This document shows, one piece after another, positions 45,610 through 56,754 of a DNA stretch of 64,000 nucleotides (the stretch's first letter is position 1; the number at the start of each line of letters is the position of its first letter). Location: NCBI RefSeq assembly GCF_040954645.1, contig NC_092807.1:29195054-29259053 (forward strand). Direction: 5' to 3'. This DNA comes from Diabrotica undecimpunctata (taxonomy: Eukaryota > Arthropoda > Insecta > Coleoptera > Chrysomelidae). The notes below the pieces were generated by a model. It ran no database searches and was not told the origin of the DNA. It worked only from the letters and a program-made list of their open reading frames with translations. A program made the translations under genes and the position numbers.

Positions 45610-46268
45610 GTTGAATAATATAGGTGAATGTATACATCCTTGTCTAACGCCTCGCAGAATCTGGATCGCTTCCGTAGGTTTATCTCCGAGATTTGTTCTT
45701 ATTGCGGCTGATCGGTTCCAGTATAAGTTTTGTATTATACCGGTCTTTATCATTTATTTGGGCTTTTGTTAGAACATCCATCATTTTTCGGTGTTGAACT
45801 GTGTCAAATGCTTTTTTGTAGTCCGCAAAGATGGTGTAGATATCGCAAGTCATATCTCTGCATCTTTAGAATAATACATGTAGACTAAACAGTGCATCTC
45901 TAGTACCTACGCCTTTCATGAATCCAAACTGTGTGTCTGTTGAATGATATAGCCGAAAGTATACATCCTTGTCTAACGCCTCGCAGAATCTGGATCGCTT
46001 CCATCGGTTCATCTCCAAGATTTGTTCTTATTGTGGCTGATTGGTTCCAGTATAAATTTTGTATTATACGCCGGTCTGTATCGTCTATTTGGGCTTTTGT
46101 TAGAACATCCATCATTTTTCGGTGTTGAACTATGTCAAATGTTTTTTGGTAGTTCACAAAGCAGGTGTAGAAAAAGCAAGTCATACCTCTGCATCTTTAG
46201 AATAATACCTGTGGACTAAAAAGTGCATCTCTAGTACCTACGCCTTTCATGAATCCAGACTGTGTGTC
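45610..46268. repeat. Tandem duplication of about 329 bp inside LINE RT
   Basis: tatacatccttgtctaacgc and the 300 bases around it occur at 45631 and again at 45960. Both copies encode the same RT stretch (IIQNLYWN.SA.IRTNLGD ... RGVRQGC) with scattered differences, so the duplication arose after insertion or in the source element. Confidence 0.9.
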
Positions 46269-47748
46269 TTGCATTCTCTCTTCGCATAGCTTGTATATTC
46301 TGCGATGTATAATTTTAAGAAAAAGTTTTAGTGTATGGCTCATTAGACTTATTAGCCTATACTCTTCACACTTTTTTGCTCCCTGTTTCTTTGGTACATA
46401 ATAAATTCTGAAACTAGCCAATCTTTTAAAATATTGCCTACGTCATAGATATTATTGAAGATTTGACATAATATCCTTAAAGATTCATCATCAAAAAGTT
46501 TAAGAAATTTCGGCTGTACTCCGTCTGATCCTAAAGCCCTTCCTTCTTTTAGTGATATTATTGCTGCTCTTATTTTTGCCACTAATATAGGTGGTCCTGT
46601 TTCCGTAGCTATTGGGGACTGGGTCTCTCTCTCATCAAAAAATAAATTTCGTATGTAATTTTTCCAGATATTATCAATACTCTCTTTGTCCACGATTACC
46701 TTTCCATTGTCATTAACAAGTTAACTTACTCTTCTGTCTTTACATTTTCCTGTAATTTCTCGTATTTACTTAGACTTACTGTAGAATTTCGATTTCTTGG
46801 CATTTTTTCTTCAGTTCTTTCTGTTTGGCTGCTCTGATCTTTCTCTGTATATGTCATTCTAATGTTTTATACATAGAGTTATTGTTCTTGTTTTTCCTTC
46901 TTTCTTCTATCAGCTGCAGAGTCTCTGTCGTCATTCATGTCTTATTCTTACCTTCTTCGTTCTTCATAAAATTGTCTTTAATGTTGTCTATCGTTTTATT
47001 AAGAGACTCTATCTTTTCTTCTGTGCTTTCCGTTGAATTATCGATTTTTGAATTTTCTATTTATTGTTTTGTTGACTATTTATTTTACTTTAATACATTT
47101 CAGTTTTCTCATGTTATGTTTTTTACAGTTTTTCCGCGTGTTTTCTTTAACTTGGTCCTGTACAAGCTCACTAAAGGATTGTGGTCAGATTGAATATTAG
47201 CGCCTGGGTAGGTTTTAACACTGTTGAAACTATATGGATATCTTTTGTAATCAAGTATATAGTCTATTTGGTTTCTTATAATAACGTCTTCTCCGTTGTC
47301 CCTAGTGTTTTCTACGTATACAGGCGTCTAGGTGTAGGTTTGTCAAATGTGTTTAGCACGATTAAGTCATGTTCAGCTGCAAAGATCCCTATTTTCTACT
47401 CGTTGATTTCTTTCTCATAATCCATATGGACCAATATGTTGTCCTTCTTTTCCGTTACCTATTTTAGCATTCAAATCTCCCATGACTATAAGCAGTTCAT
47501 GTCTCGGTATATCCCTTGTAAGGTTGCTTACTTGTTTGTAAAATTCTCATATTTTCTCAACACTGTGGTCTGCTGTTGGTGCATAAACTTGTATAATGTT
47601 AGTTTCATCGGTGACGTATCTATTTCTAACAAGAGGATTCTATCGTTCACTGGTATAAAGTTGTTGACATGTTTGGCTATAATTTTATGTGTGATACATA
47701 AAATTATACGACTTCACTTTTATTTTTACCATTTTCTGATCGTAATCT

Positions 47749-47983
47749 GTACGTAATCAACCAAAGAATCTATGAGGATCTCAACATGTCAACAGTAAAA
47801 GACGTAATCCAGCAAAAGAAATCATAGTACATTCAAAAAGTAAACACACACTACAATCCAATAATTTCCGCAATACCTCAACATCAAGTTATCAGGAGAA
47901 TAAAGCAACGTTGGCCAACAGAGCAGTTACATGGACACGTGGTTCTCCTACTGGAGGGGACCAGATTACGCCTGAATCAAGTG
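47749..47983 (+). pseudogene. X-element-like RT C-terminus, continued
   Basis: YVINQRIYEDLNMSTVKDVI, QKVNTHYNPIISAI, HQVIRRIKQRWPTEQLHGHV, GTRLRLNQV. It follows DATW at 44158 once the LINE is removed. Its end is split by the element at 47984; after it TEPKHITLTY and TGA (50204-50236) finish the protein. Confidence 0.75.
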
Positions 47984-48787
47984 TAGTGTTGCCCAAAATC
48001 GGTCTTGGTCTTGCAGTATTGGTCTTGTTCTTGCGTTTTCGGAAGACCAAGACCAAGACCGCCTAATTTTAGCAAGACCAAGACCAAAACTGACCGTGCA
48101 AGATTTACGCAAGAACAAGACTAAGCCTGCGAGATTTTTGCGTCTTGCAGTTAGGACGGAGTGTCGTTTTAGCGAGTATTGTAGTTCGGGTATATGCTTA
48201 AATACTCTATGAGACGCAAATAAATATGTATTAAAAATTTAAAAAACTGGACTTATGCGCATTACGAACAATACTATAAACATACATCAAAATCATCAAT
48301 CAAAATATTCATTAAAAACAACACATTTGACACGTGCTCAGATATGTAAAAATAAAATATTTTGTACATTCTTTTCCAGCAGACGACTTCTTCGCTCTGA
48401 AATTAATTGTCCAGATTTATAGCCGCCCTCTAATCATAAAATAATCTTGCATTGATACGTCGACAGTAATATCGTATCGAAATTTTTTTAAAATATCTTA
48501 CCCCCACCCACCCACTTAATAATTCAATTTTTTTCCCATTATAATTTAGTTAGGAGGAATCTAAATAAACAAATCTTATCGGCCTAAGACTAAACATTGT
48601 TTATGCTGAGTGTGCGATGAGATCATTCGGTTAAACCAAATTTGCTGAAAGAGCGCGATAATATTCAAAAGTTTATTAATAACAGATAATGTAGCTAAAC
48701 CGTGTAAACAAAATACCGAAATATTTAGAATACCGAAGTAACGATATATAATTCTCAGTTTGTTATTCGATACTTAGGGTATTGAAT

Positions 48788-49180
48788 CTTCTTCTTCTTT
48801 CAGTGCCTATTCGTTCCGAATATTGGCAATCATTCTGGCTATAATTATTTTATTGACTGATGCTTTAAATAGATTCGTTGTTGTTGTGGAGAACCATTTC
48901 CTCAGGTTCTTCAACCATGATATTCTCCTTCTCCCAATTCCTCGCTTTCCGAATACTTTACCCTGTAGGATTACCTTCAGTAATCTGTATTTAGTGCTGT
49001 TTCTCATTATATGTCCGAGATATTCCAACTTTCTCCTTTTAATGGTATACATCACCTCTCTTTCTTTGCCCACTCTTCGTAATACGGTCTCGTTGGTTAT
49101 CTTGTCTGTCCATGATATCCTTAGAATTCGCCTGTATAGCCACATCTCGAAGGCTTCAAGTTTTTTCTCTCCATTGCTTC
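48788..49180 (-). mobile_element. 393-bp LINE 3' end inside the hAT element
   Basis: 12-base TSD agggtattgaat at 48776-48787 and 49181-49192. Minus-strand coding is nearly open: MWLYRRILRISWTDKITNET, KLEYLGHIMRNSTKYRLLK, GRRRISWLKNLRKWFSTTTT, IARMIANIRNE, then a GAAGAAGAAG tail. Its C-terminus matches that of the LINE ending at 44159, so they share a family. Confidence 0.95.
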
Positions 49181-49329
49181 AGGGTATTGAATAGTAACGG
49201 AAATTTTTATAGTAGTAGGTACTTTTTCGACATCACTAAACTTCAATTGACAAGTTTACAATTTGACATGGGGGACAAAGATTCAAATAGTTTTAAAATA
49301 GTCGGAGTAGTGAGCGTTTGAATTATAGA

Positions 49330-49566
49330 TATAAAAGACCTAAAAGAAAATTTGATGAGTTTTTCGAAATAATTTATGCATCCCAAATTGCTTTGTTTGA
49401 ATTGTGCCTACATAGAAAGGTTAAAATGAAAATGAAAAACAGAAACACTTCAGGTTTAACGAAGCATCTAATATCTTTTCACAAAAAATTACAAACATTT
49501 CTTCCTGAAAAACCAAAATTCTGGTTCCTAAAAAAATATTCCTACTACTTTATTTTGGTAAATTAA
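49330..49566 (+). pseudogene. zf-BED-like exon of a hAT transposase
   Basis: KRKFDEFFEIIYASQIALFE, LCLHRKVKMKMKNRNTSGLT, KHLISFHKKL. The NTSGL.KHL..FH ending is that of a BED zinc finger at the N-terminus of hAT transposases. The first Cys pair is degraded: ALFELC lacks the first Cys. Sequence after about 49520 is not recognisable. Confidence 0.65.
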
Positions 49567-50236
49567 TGTATTTATTAAGTAGATATCTCCTTAATTTAAA
49601 ATAACTCCTTTTGATTCTCACTGCTTTCTTACCTATTCTTTATTTTTTCAAGATAGTTTTTTATATAAAAGTAGAGCTAAGATTGTTAATAACATTTATG
49701 TTGCTTTTGCTTTATTAAGTGGATTATAGTTTGTTATCTTATCACCTAAAGAATATGTGCCCTTGATACCTGTATTTGGATTTTTGCCAAGTACCAATCT
49801 TTTTTAAGATTTCCTTTTCATATATGGTGGAGATCCATCAATACCTTTCTAGAGAGAAAATGTTCTTTAAAATACAGTCAAGTTTATGTCATTAATTTGA
49901 TTTTTTTTGTGTTTTAACCATGTTTGATTGACTTTCATGGGGCATGGTAGATAGCTGGGTTAGTTAGAGCATAGGCATGGATCGCTTAGATCGTGGCTTC
50001 AAACTTCCCTAGTAACGTTTAATAAATAGCAATAGGCTAATGGGTAACTGCAAGACTTGCAAGACTCTTGCTGCAAGACCAAGACCAAGACCGGGAGTGC
50101 AATACCAAGACCAAGACCAAGACCAGGTGTATTGGCGCAAGACCAAGACCAAGACTGTCTAAGTCTCGTCTTGTTCTTGCATTTGGGCAACACTAATCAA
50201 GTGACAGAACCTAAACACATCACATTAACTTATTGA

Positions 50237-50470
50237 ATACATTTTTCTTCTGTTTGTTAATTTATTAGTTATAATAAAAAAAATATATTATGTATATCTA
50301 TTTCTACATCTATAAATTTTGACTATAACTGGACAATGATATTTGATTTATTTTTTTAACTTGTTCCCTTAATTTGACTTTTAATATTATTATTAATACT
50401 AATCTTTTTAAATATTTTTATTGGTAAGTGTTGGTATAGTATATATGTCTAGACAAATAAAAAAAACAAA
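50237..50470 (+). other. Probable 3' UTR of the X-like LINE
   Basis: AT-rich, ending in an aaataaaaaaaacaaat stretch near 50460 that would suit a LINE 3' end. Border is approximate. Confidence 0.4.
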
Positions 50471-51310
50471 TATCAGAAGCAAAAAAATTATAAATATTTG
50501 CTGTAATTGGGACACCCGGTATCACAGGTTTTCTTGTTGAGACCATCTTGCACCAACTAATTCCCGTTCTCTATACCTTCTAGATATTACTCTTGTAAAC
50601 AATAATTTGATTAAAGGCTTAAGGCTGCAAGCTCACTTTGACTTGAGATAAGATAGATGTGTTTAGATGCAGTTAATTGGGTTGTAGCGGAAACAGCAGT
50701 GGTCAGATAATCCTGTTCTCTGATACTTGTTGTATATCCACTTGAAAACATCTCAATTGGATTATTCAGACCCAACTAATTATTATACATTAGGGTAGTT
50801 CTCTACACTGTTAGAATTACAGGGGAATGTAATTTAATCAAAAGGACTGAAATTCGTATCTGTAGTGTTAATTGACCAAAAAAAAAGAACATTCTAATAT
50901 TGACTACCATCTCAAACAGTAAAGTAAGGAACTTTATTTTAAATAAGACCTAGTTTTTTTTACAGAATGTATCCCAAACTGTACTGGGCTTTACACAAAT
51001 ACAAAAGGCATTCAGTCATCAAGTTCCAGAAAATCTTTTTAGACAATAATGTTGAAAATACCTTTTTTAATATAACAATACTATACTCCTAAAGTAGAAT
51101 ATCCTAAAAGAAAAAATAGACTACATTCAGATTTTTTGTTGATGAGTACCTCAGCGAAAACATTGTTATAAGTTACAAAATTGAGGATACGGTCTTGAAA
51201 TTTTTGAAAAGTAATAATTGATATTAAAGTGATATATGATGAAATGCTCGATAAATGAACTTTATCAAATAAAAGGCAGATATCGAGCACAGTTTTTTAT
51301 TAAATCTTGC
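50471..51310. other. Spacer without a gene
   Basis: Nothing recognised; less repetitive in appearance than its surroundings. Confidence 0.4.
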
Positions 51311-51315
51311 CCAAG

Positions 51316-51317
51316 TG

Positions 51318-51351
<34 letters not shown>

Positions 51352-51430
51352 CGTGTGTGTGTGTGGGTGTGCGTGTGCGTGTGCGTGTGAGTGTGCGTGT
51401 GCATGTGTGTTTGTGTGTGTGTGTGTGCTT
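51316..51430. repeat. Compound (TG)n / (TGCG)n microsatellite
   Basis: GT dinucleotides with interspersed GTGC and GTTT units. Flanking frames of VCVCVC and THTHTH type are artefacts. Confidence 0.95.
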
Positions 51431-51844
51431 GTATGCCCCATTAAATAAGACTATATAAAAATAAAGAAAAAGTTTTCTCGTGACCAATGAGAAGAAATGC
51501 TTAAGACATTCCAACAGACAATATAAACGGAGAATAATGTTAATGTTAGGAGTACAAGATAAGCGTTAGTAAGATGGTACGTCAACAATTGTAATTTTTA
51601 CTAGGCCCAAGAAACAAGACATTGACAAAAAAATAAAAGCAGCTATAGTGAAAGCTAAATAATTACGATGGACAGAGAGGATTGAAGAAATAAAAACTTT
51701 AAAAAAGAAAGCAAAATAGTTTATTCTAATTAAAATCAGAATGCATAAATAAGAGGAGTTCTAACTGTGACACTAATGAGAGAGATTAGGTTAAAATGGT
51801 CAGGTTACATTTAAAGCCAAAATTAATATCCTTCAATTAGAAGA

Positions 51845-51938
51845 ATATTTCTGGATCTTAAGAAGGCATTTGACCGTGTCAAATTAAAGGACGTTATACA
51901 CTTATTGTACGCAAGAGAGATACCTCTAGGAATAAAGT
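51845..51938 (+). pseudogene. RTE-like RT, upstream half (split)
   Basis: FLDLKKAFDRVKLKDVIHLL, YAREIPLGI. The next RT motif, IIKTIENIYQ, occurs at 53970, after the CR1/Jockey-like insertion. Sequence before 51845 (51560-51840) shows no clear coding. Confidence 0.8.
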
Positions 51939-53968
51939 CTGCTTCTTTGAATAAAAAAGATCTTTGGAAAGCTATGAGGTTATTCAAAATTGTAAATAAA
52001 CCAGTTATAGAGATCCCTCAGGAGCTTAAAGATCCTATCTCTATAAATAATTATTTTACATCTGTCTTTAGCCCTGTAAATTGTTGTCCTGAGATAACCC
52101 CATGGTATCAGTCAAATATTTTCAACCCAGATATTATTTTCTCGTTTAATGGCCACTATTGATGAAATGAAATCACTTATATTAGGGTTAAAATCGGAAG
52201 CTGTTGGATGTGATAATATTTCTGCAAAGATGCTACAGCTCTCCCTTTCTATTACTGCTCCTTATATTACGCACATTATAAATTGTTGTTTGGAGGTAGG
52301 TTATTTTCGGGATAATGATCTTCGCCCAATAAGCATTCTACCGGGACTGTCAAAAATTTTAGAAAAGGTTATCTATAAACAGATATACGATTATATTTTT
52401 AGAAATAATGTAATTACGTATATACAATCAGGCTTTAGAAAAGAGTTTAGTACAACGAACCTGCTTCTTGACTTAACAGATAATATACTTCGATCATTTG
52501 ATGAAGGAAAAGCAACCTCAGTCATCTTGCTTGATTTTTCTAAAGCCTTCGACACTATTGATCACGCTCTTCTGTGTGCTAAATTGAAATATTTTAGATT
52601 TGATGATACCACCTTACAGTTTTTCAAATTTCATTTGGTAAATCGTTATCAAAAGGTCGTAATCGATAATAATTCATCAGAATTTGCATCTGTTAATTCA
52701 GGGGTGCCTCAAGGTTCGGTTCTTGGTCCTCTTCTTTTTTCAATATATATTTCCGACCTGTATAAATCTTTAAATAATCTGAAATTGCACTCTTTTGCAG
52801 ATGCCACAGAACTGTAGTTCTCTTTTGAACCTAACTCTGTAAATCAAGCGTCACAAAAAATAAATCAGGATTTGGAATCTATTTGTACTTATTCCACTAG
52901 ATATAATCTTAAACTAAATGCTAAAAAATGTAATTCTTTGTTATATTGTTCAAAAAATTATAAAGCCACTGTTCAGGATAACTTAAAACTAATTATAAAA
53001 AATGAACCTCTAAAAAATGTTAATAGTTGCAGAAACTTAGGAGTCATATATGACTGTACGCTACGTTTTCAAGCATGTCACCCTTTTAGTAAAAAAGTGT
53101 TATTTAGTTATGCATCAACTCTATAGAAGTAAAGGCATTTTAAACTTTAAATTGCGTAAGTTACTTTGTGAAACTATGGTAATGTCAATTCTTAATTATG
53201 GACTCTTGGTATTTTATCCTTGCTTAGATTAAGTTACGAAATTAAGGTTGCAAAAAATTCAAAAAAATTGTTGCAGATTTGTCTTTGGCATAAAAAAAAC
53301 GATCGTGAATCATGCAAAATAAAAGAACTTTAATGGTTAACCAAAGATAATTTATACAAATATCACCTCGCCTCATTGATATATCGAATTATTTCGTCGT
53401 CAAATAATATTTATTTAAGGAACAAATTAGTATTTCGTGGAGACGCTCATAATCTGGATCTGAGATATCCTCATAGTCTTATGCTGCCAAGATATAAACT
53501 AGCTATTTTCCAGCGATCGTTTACTTGCAATTCTGTTTTAGTGTTTAATAGTTTAACAAAAAATTTAAGAGGTAAATCTCTTGATTTCATGAAGCGGCAT
53601 TATAAGAAATTTTTACTACAATCGCAGTAACGTTATTATTATTATATAGTATATTGTTGTCGTTATTGTTACCATTAGAATTTTTTTTTGTTTTTATTTA
53701 TCCTTTATATCATTTATCACATAACATCACAAATTATTTTCTTTATATTATTTTTCTAGTAGCCACATGACTATTTCTTATCATTTCAATATTATATTAT
53801 TATTTATATCAATTTATAAATAATTTTTTTTTATTTTCTACTTATTTCAAACTGAGTTTGTAAACTTGAGGTTAAGTGAAGTAGCTCTAGTTAGACTTAG
53901 CTTCATGTATCTCGTGTTTCTAAATTTTTACAGCCTAAATAAAGGCAATTTATTATTATTGTTATAAT
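51939..53968 (+). mobile_element. CR1/Jockey-like LINE inserted in the RTE-like RT
   Basis: Plus strand, 5'-truncated. Linker LNKKDLWKAMRLFKIVNKPV (51905-52162); an RT frame open at 52149-52817: SEAVGCDNISAKMLQLSL, LRPISILPGLSKILEKVI, IQSGFRKEFSTTNLLLDL, LLDFSKAFDTIDHALL, GVPQGSVLGPLLFSIYISDL and FADATEL. The second catalytic Asp is Ala (gcc at the position of gac) and a TAG follows. Then LKLNAKKCNSLLYCS, NSCRNLGVIYDCTLRF, SILNYGLLVFYP and a terminal frame 53376-53630 (LRNKLVFRGDAHNLDLRYPH). A 3' UTR ends in aataaaggcaatttattatt. Confidence 0.9.
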
Positions 53969-53969
53969 A

Positions 53970-54476
53970 ATCAAAACAATCGAAAATATCTACCAAAACA
54001 ACACAATAAAAGTAAAAGTGGAAGAAGAAGTAACCGACCCTATTGGAGCTGGCAATAGGATGAGACAGGATATTCCCTGAGTCCTCTATTGTTCAACCTG
54101 ATTATGAATGAAATAATAAAAAAGAAAGAACTAAAAAAGGATACCAAATGAGAGAAAAACAATTTAAAATAATCTGCTATGCAGACGACGCAATAGTACT
54201 CTCTCAAAGTGACGACGATTTACAACGTATGCTGTACCAATTTAATGTAACCGCAAGAAAATTTAACATGTTAGTTTTCCCAAAAAAGACAAAATGCATG
54301 GTTACAACAGCAAATTTACTAAGATGTAAATTGGTGCTTGAAGGTCAGAGAATAGAACAAGAGATGGAGTTTAAATGTCTGGGAAGCACATTATCTAGCT
54401 ACAGAAAGCTCAAAACTGAAGTGAAAAATCAAGTGAATAGAGCGAACAGGGCGTATGATGCAGGATTGCATCCTAG
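53970..54476 (+). pseudogene. RTE-like RT, downstream half (split)
   Basis: IKTIENIYQNNTIKVKVEEE, RMRQ, LSPLLFNLIMNEIIKKK with a one-base shift, then open from 54148: IICYADDAIVLSQSDDDLQR (catalytic YADD intact), NMLVFPKKTKCMVTT, EMEFKCLGSTLSSYRK and VNRANRAYDAG. It is cut at about 54476 by repeat W. No C-terminal tail remains. Confidence 0.85.
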
Positions 54477-54477
54477 G

Positions 54478-55513
54478 GCCCAGCTTCCATCCTCGTTTTG
54501 TTTGTCCTAAGCAATTCCCGGCTATTTCGCAGAGAGACATGCAGTTTTTTTTAGTGGCAGTGAATCTCCAGTTCCATCCTCAGAAATTTTAAAGAAAAAA
54601 AAATAACATTTAGTGAAATCTAGGTAACTTTTTTTGTTGAACTTTTAAAGTAAACATAGACATTTGCCATAAATAATCGCTTTCATAACAGGTTAAAAAA
54701 TTGTAATCAGTAAAATTATAAATGTTAGGGTGTGGCCTAGCTATCATATTAATTACTCCCAAAGTTTAGAATTTAGTATTGACATCTGACAGCAGGTTTT
54801 ATTTTTGACATTTGGTACATACCTAATCGTAAGTGAGATTTGGTTTTTGTTTTGTTTTTAAAAAAGGTTAACCTCTATGCACCGTTTCATTTAAAAAGAT
54901 ATGTTTCATTTGTAATAATTTATTTCTGCTACAAAATATAGCCCAGTAACAATTGTAAGTTTTTATAGTATCTCCAACTTCTAGAGTTTGTAAACGGATA
55001 GAACATAGTAACTTTGTTTTTTTTTTGTTATTTTGTATTTATTTTTGTAACTATTTATATAGTTTTTTGTAATATTTATATTTGTAACTGTTTGTGGTGA
55101 GAAAACAATAAATATTTAATTTTTTTCCCTGAACCAATTTGTTTATTTCTTTTAAAAAAGTTTCTAAACCCTTTTTATGGTTTTTAAGAAACAAGAGCCT
55201 TTTTTTCAACCAGCAGGAAGATTCTTCTAAGCGGCGTCCTTATTTTAAATAGCTTGAGAACCTTCTTGTGTTTTGCTTGTCCAGGAGACTCATGTAAGGA
55301 CCCCCTTTTGCTTTACTTTTTGTAGTTGCCCCAATCCAATCCCATTGTTTCATTCAACTTATCCACGATCCAGCTCTCCAAAACAAACCTTAGTAGCTGT
55401 TCGCAAACGTTCCGGTTTGTTTTGCTTACCCTATCTCTAGCCTCGTAATTTCTGTTTTCAATTTTCAACCCCTTATAGTAATACCCTATGTGGTAGGCAA
55501 AATAATAGTTACA
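54478..55513 (+). repeat. Non-coding dispersed repeat W, copy 2
   Basis: Counterpart of 9281-10031, with an extra segment of about 230 bases near 54725-54950. It directly follows the interrupted RTE-like RT, so it is either an insertion there or a neighbour joined by deletion. Confidence 0.7.
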
Positions 55514-56750
55514 GAATAAGATCTGAGACGCTCTGTGATCTAAGGATGGATCACCTTTCCTGCCGAATCTTGACTTTCGCATGCCATAAGTAGTAACTGA
55601 TTCCACTTGAGTTGTATTTGACATGATATCTTTACTAAAGATATCATAAGGGACCTTAAATGCAGTGGTTTTTCGTCCGTTGGCCAGTAAATGTCGCTAG
55701 TCACAGTAATGTGGACGCGACATTTGCTTCTTATAATCTTTATTAATAATAAAAATATCTTAAAACCCCTAATTGCTAAAAATAAGGCTTATTTTTAGTT
55801 TATTCTCTTATGCTTATTTTGCCTACCACCATGTATAAAAATGGATGCTTATACTTGCTAATACTACTGACATAATATTGCGTGGCTGTGTTTTTATTTA
55901 AAGATACAGGTCACGAACATTTCCATCTTATAAAAGTTAGTCTAAATGATTTAACTGGAAATCCAACTAACTAGCGCCAACACGATAATATCTACCCCAG
56001 AAAAAACCAAAACTGTAGATGAACGATTTGATAATATCGCGCAGTGCCTTTCTCGAGGAAAAGAAACTCAGCAGTTGTTTTATGATGACGCCAGATATAA
56101 AAAAACTCATTTAGACAAAGACCGTCTGTAATAGATATTCCGCAAGTTTTGGACACATAACTTTCCAAAGTTTTATAAGGGTCTTAGGGAATTTGAGGCA
56201 CCGCACGCCGGGAAATAAATGATAAAAGTGACTGTGATTCGGGTAAATTTAACAGAGAAAAATTGGGAAAATTATAATAGAGTTCAAATTACCAAAATAC
56301 CAGGACTGTTCTTTAAATTCTGTCATGAATTCTCTAAATTTTCGAACCTGTAACATGAAAACCACAAATTAAATAAGCAACTTTAATTAAAATTATTAAT
56401 TGCTGTAGGCTACTGGCTACATTATAATTTAATAAGAAATTAAATTCTTTAAAACATTTTTCTAATTTTTAAGGCACATCTGTTGAAAAGTTACAAACAT
56501 TTGACACATACATACAATTAAAAATGAAAACTTAAGCTATGTAAAAAATATCATTTTCTTGAACCTTTAAAAACAGAATATTTCATGACTATAAAGAATT
56601 ATAAAAAAATAATGCCTATGGTATAATTTCACTATTTGAGAGAGTGAGTCATCGTTTAAAGGCCCAGAAATGCGGAAAGCTGTTTGGAAATCCAGTGACG
56701 TACACTTACTTTTATTTTAACGTTAATTATATTTTATTTTTCAAATATTA
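55514..56750. other. Spacer with one coding-like stretch
   Basis: Mostly AT-rich with no recognisable gene. A single 58-codon open stretch at 55955-56131 on + is listed separately. Confidence 0.4.
55955..56131 (+). pseudogene. Unassigned coding-like stretch
   Basis: 58 codons open between stops, with balanced composition: STPEKTKTVDERFDNIAQCL, SRGKETQQLFYDDARYKKTH. It looks protein-like (charged, helical) in a region where random frames are short, and may be a relic of another element. Not recognised. Confidence 0.25.
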
Positions 56751-56754
56751 ATGT

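Larger units (their letters stand above)
44159..47748 (-). mobile_element. Minus-strand LINE with endonuclease, inserted in the X-like RT
   Basis: From 47748 down: endonuclease pieces (HVNNFIPVNDRILLLEI, EHDLIVLNTFDKPTPRRLYT), worn linker, then RT: IISLKEGRALGSDGVQPKFL (46352-46693), CEEYRLISLMSHTLKLFLKI, DTQSGFMKGVGTRDALF, IIQNLYWNQSATIRTNLGDE, ILRGVRQGCI, and SERFGLQLNISKTKIMVIS near 45430. A piggyBac relic follows, then the element's own end at 44159-44235 (NKIIIARMVANIRNE) with an aaggagaagatg tail. The catalytic YADD lies in a damaged stretch near 45520. Part of the RT is duplicated in tandem. Confidence 0.75.
47984..50195. mobile_element. hAT element of 2.2 kb with BED-finger relic
   Basis: Perfect 14-base inverted ends tagtgttgcccaaa / tttgggcaacacta, flanked by the 8-base TSD atcaagtg at 47976-47983 and 50196-50203. 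Excision restores LNQV-TEPKH in the X-like RT. Both subterminal zones (47998-48160 and 50050-50180) are packed with ggtcttg and its complement caagacc in both orientations. The interior holds a zinc-finger exon and a LINE tail; the hAT catalytic domain is absent. Confidence 0.9.
30257..50470 (+). mobile_element. X-element-like LINE relic expanded by nested insertions
   Basis: Collinear plus-strand pieces of one LINE: gag-like ORF1 (30257-31081, 32276-32944), endonuclease (39413-39686, 42110-42400), linker (42400-42956), RT C-terminus (44035-44158, 47749-47983, 50196-50236) and an A-rich 3' UTR to about 50470. Four of the breaks are bracketed by TSDs and rejoin in frame: 30748/30905, 32719/32809, 39679/42102 and 47976/50196. 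The RT core between 42956 and 44035 is missing. That all pieces come from one copy is an inference from order, strand and rejoined frames. Confidence 0.7.
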
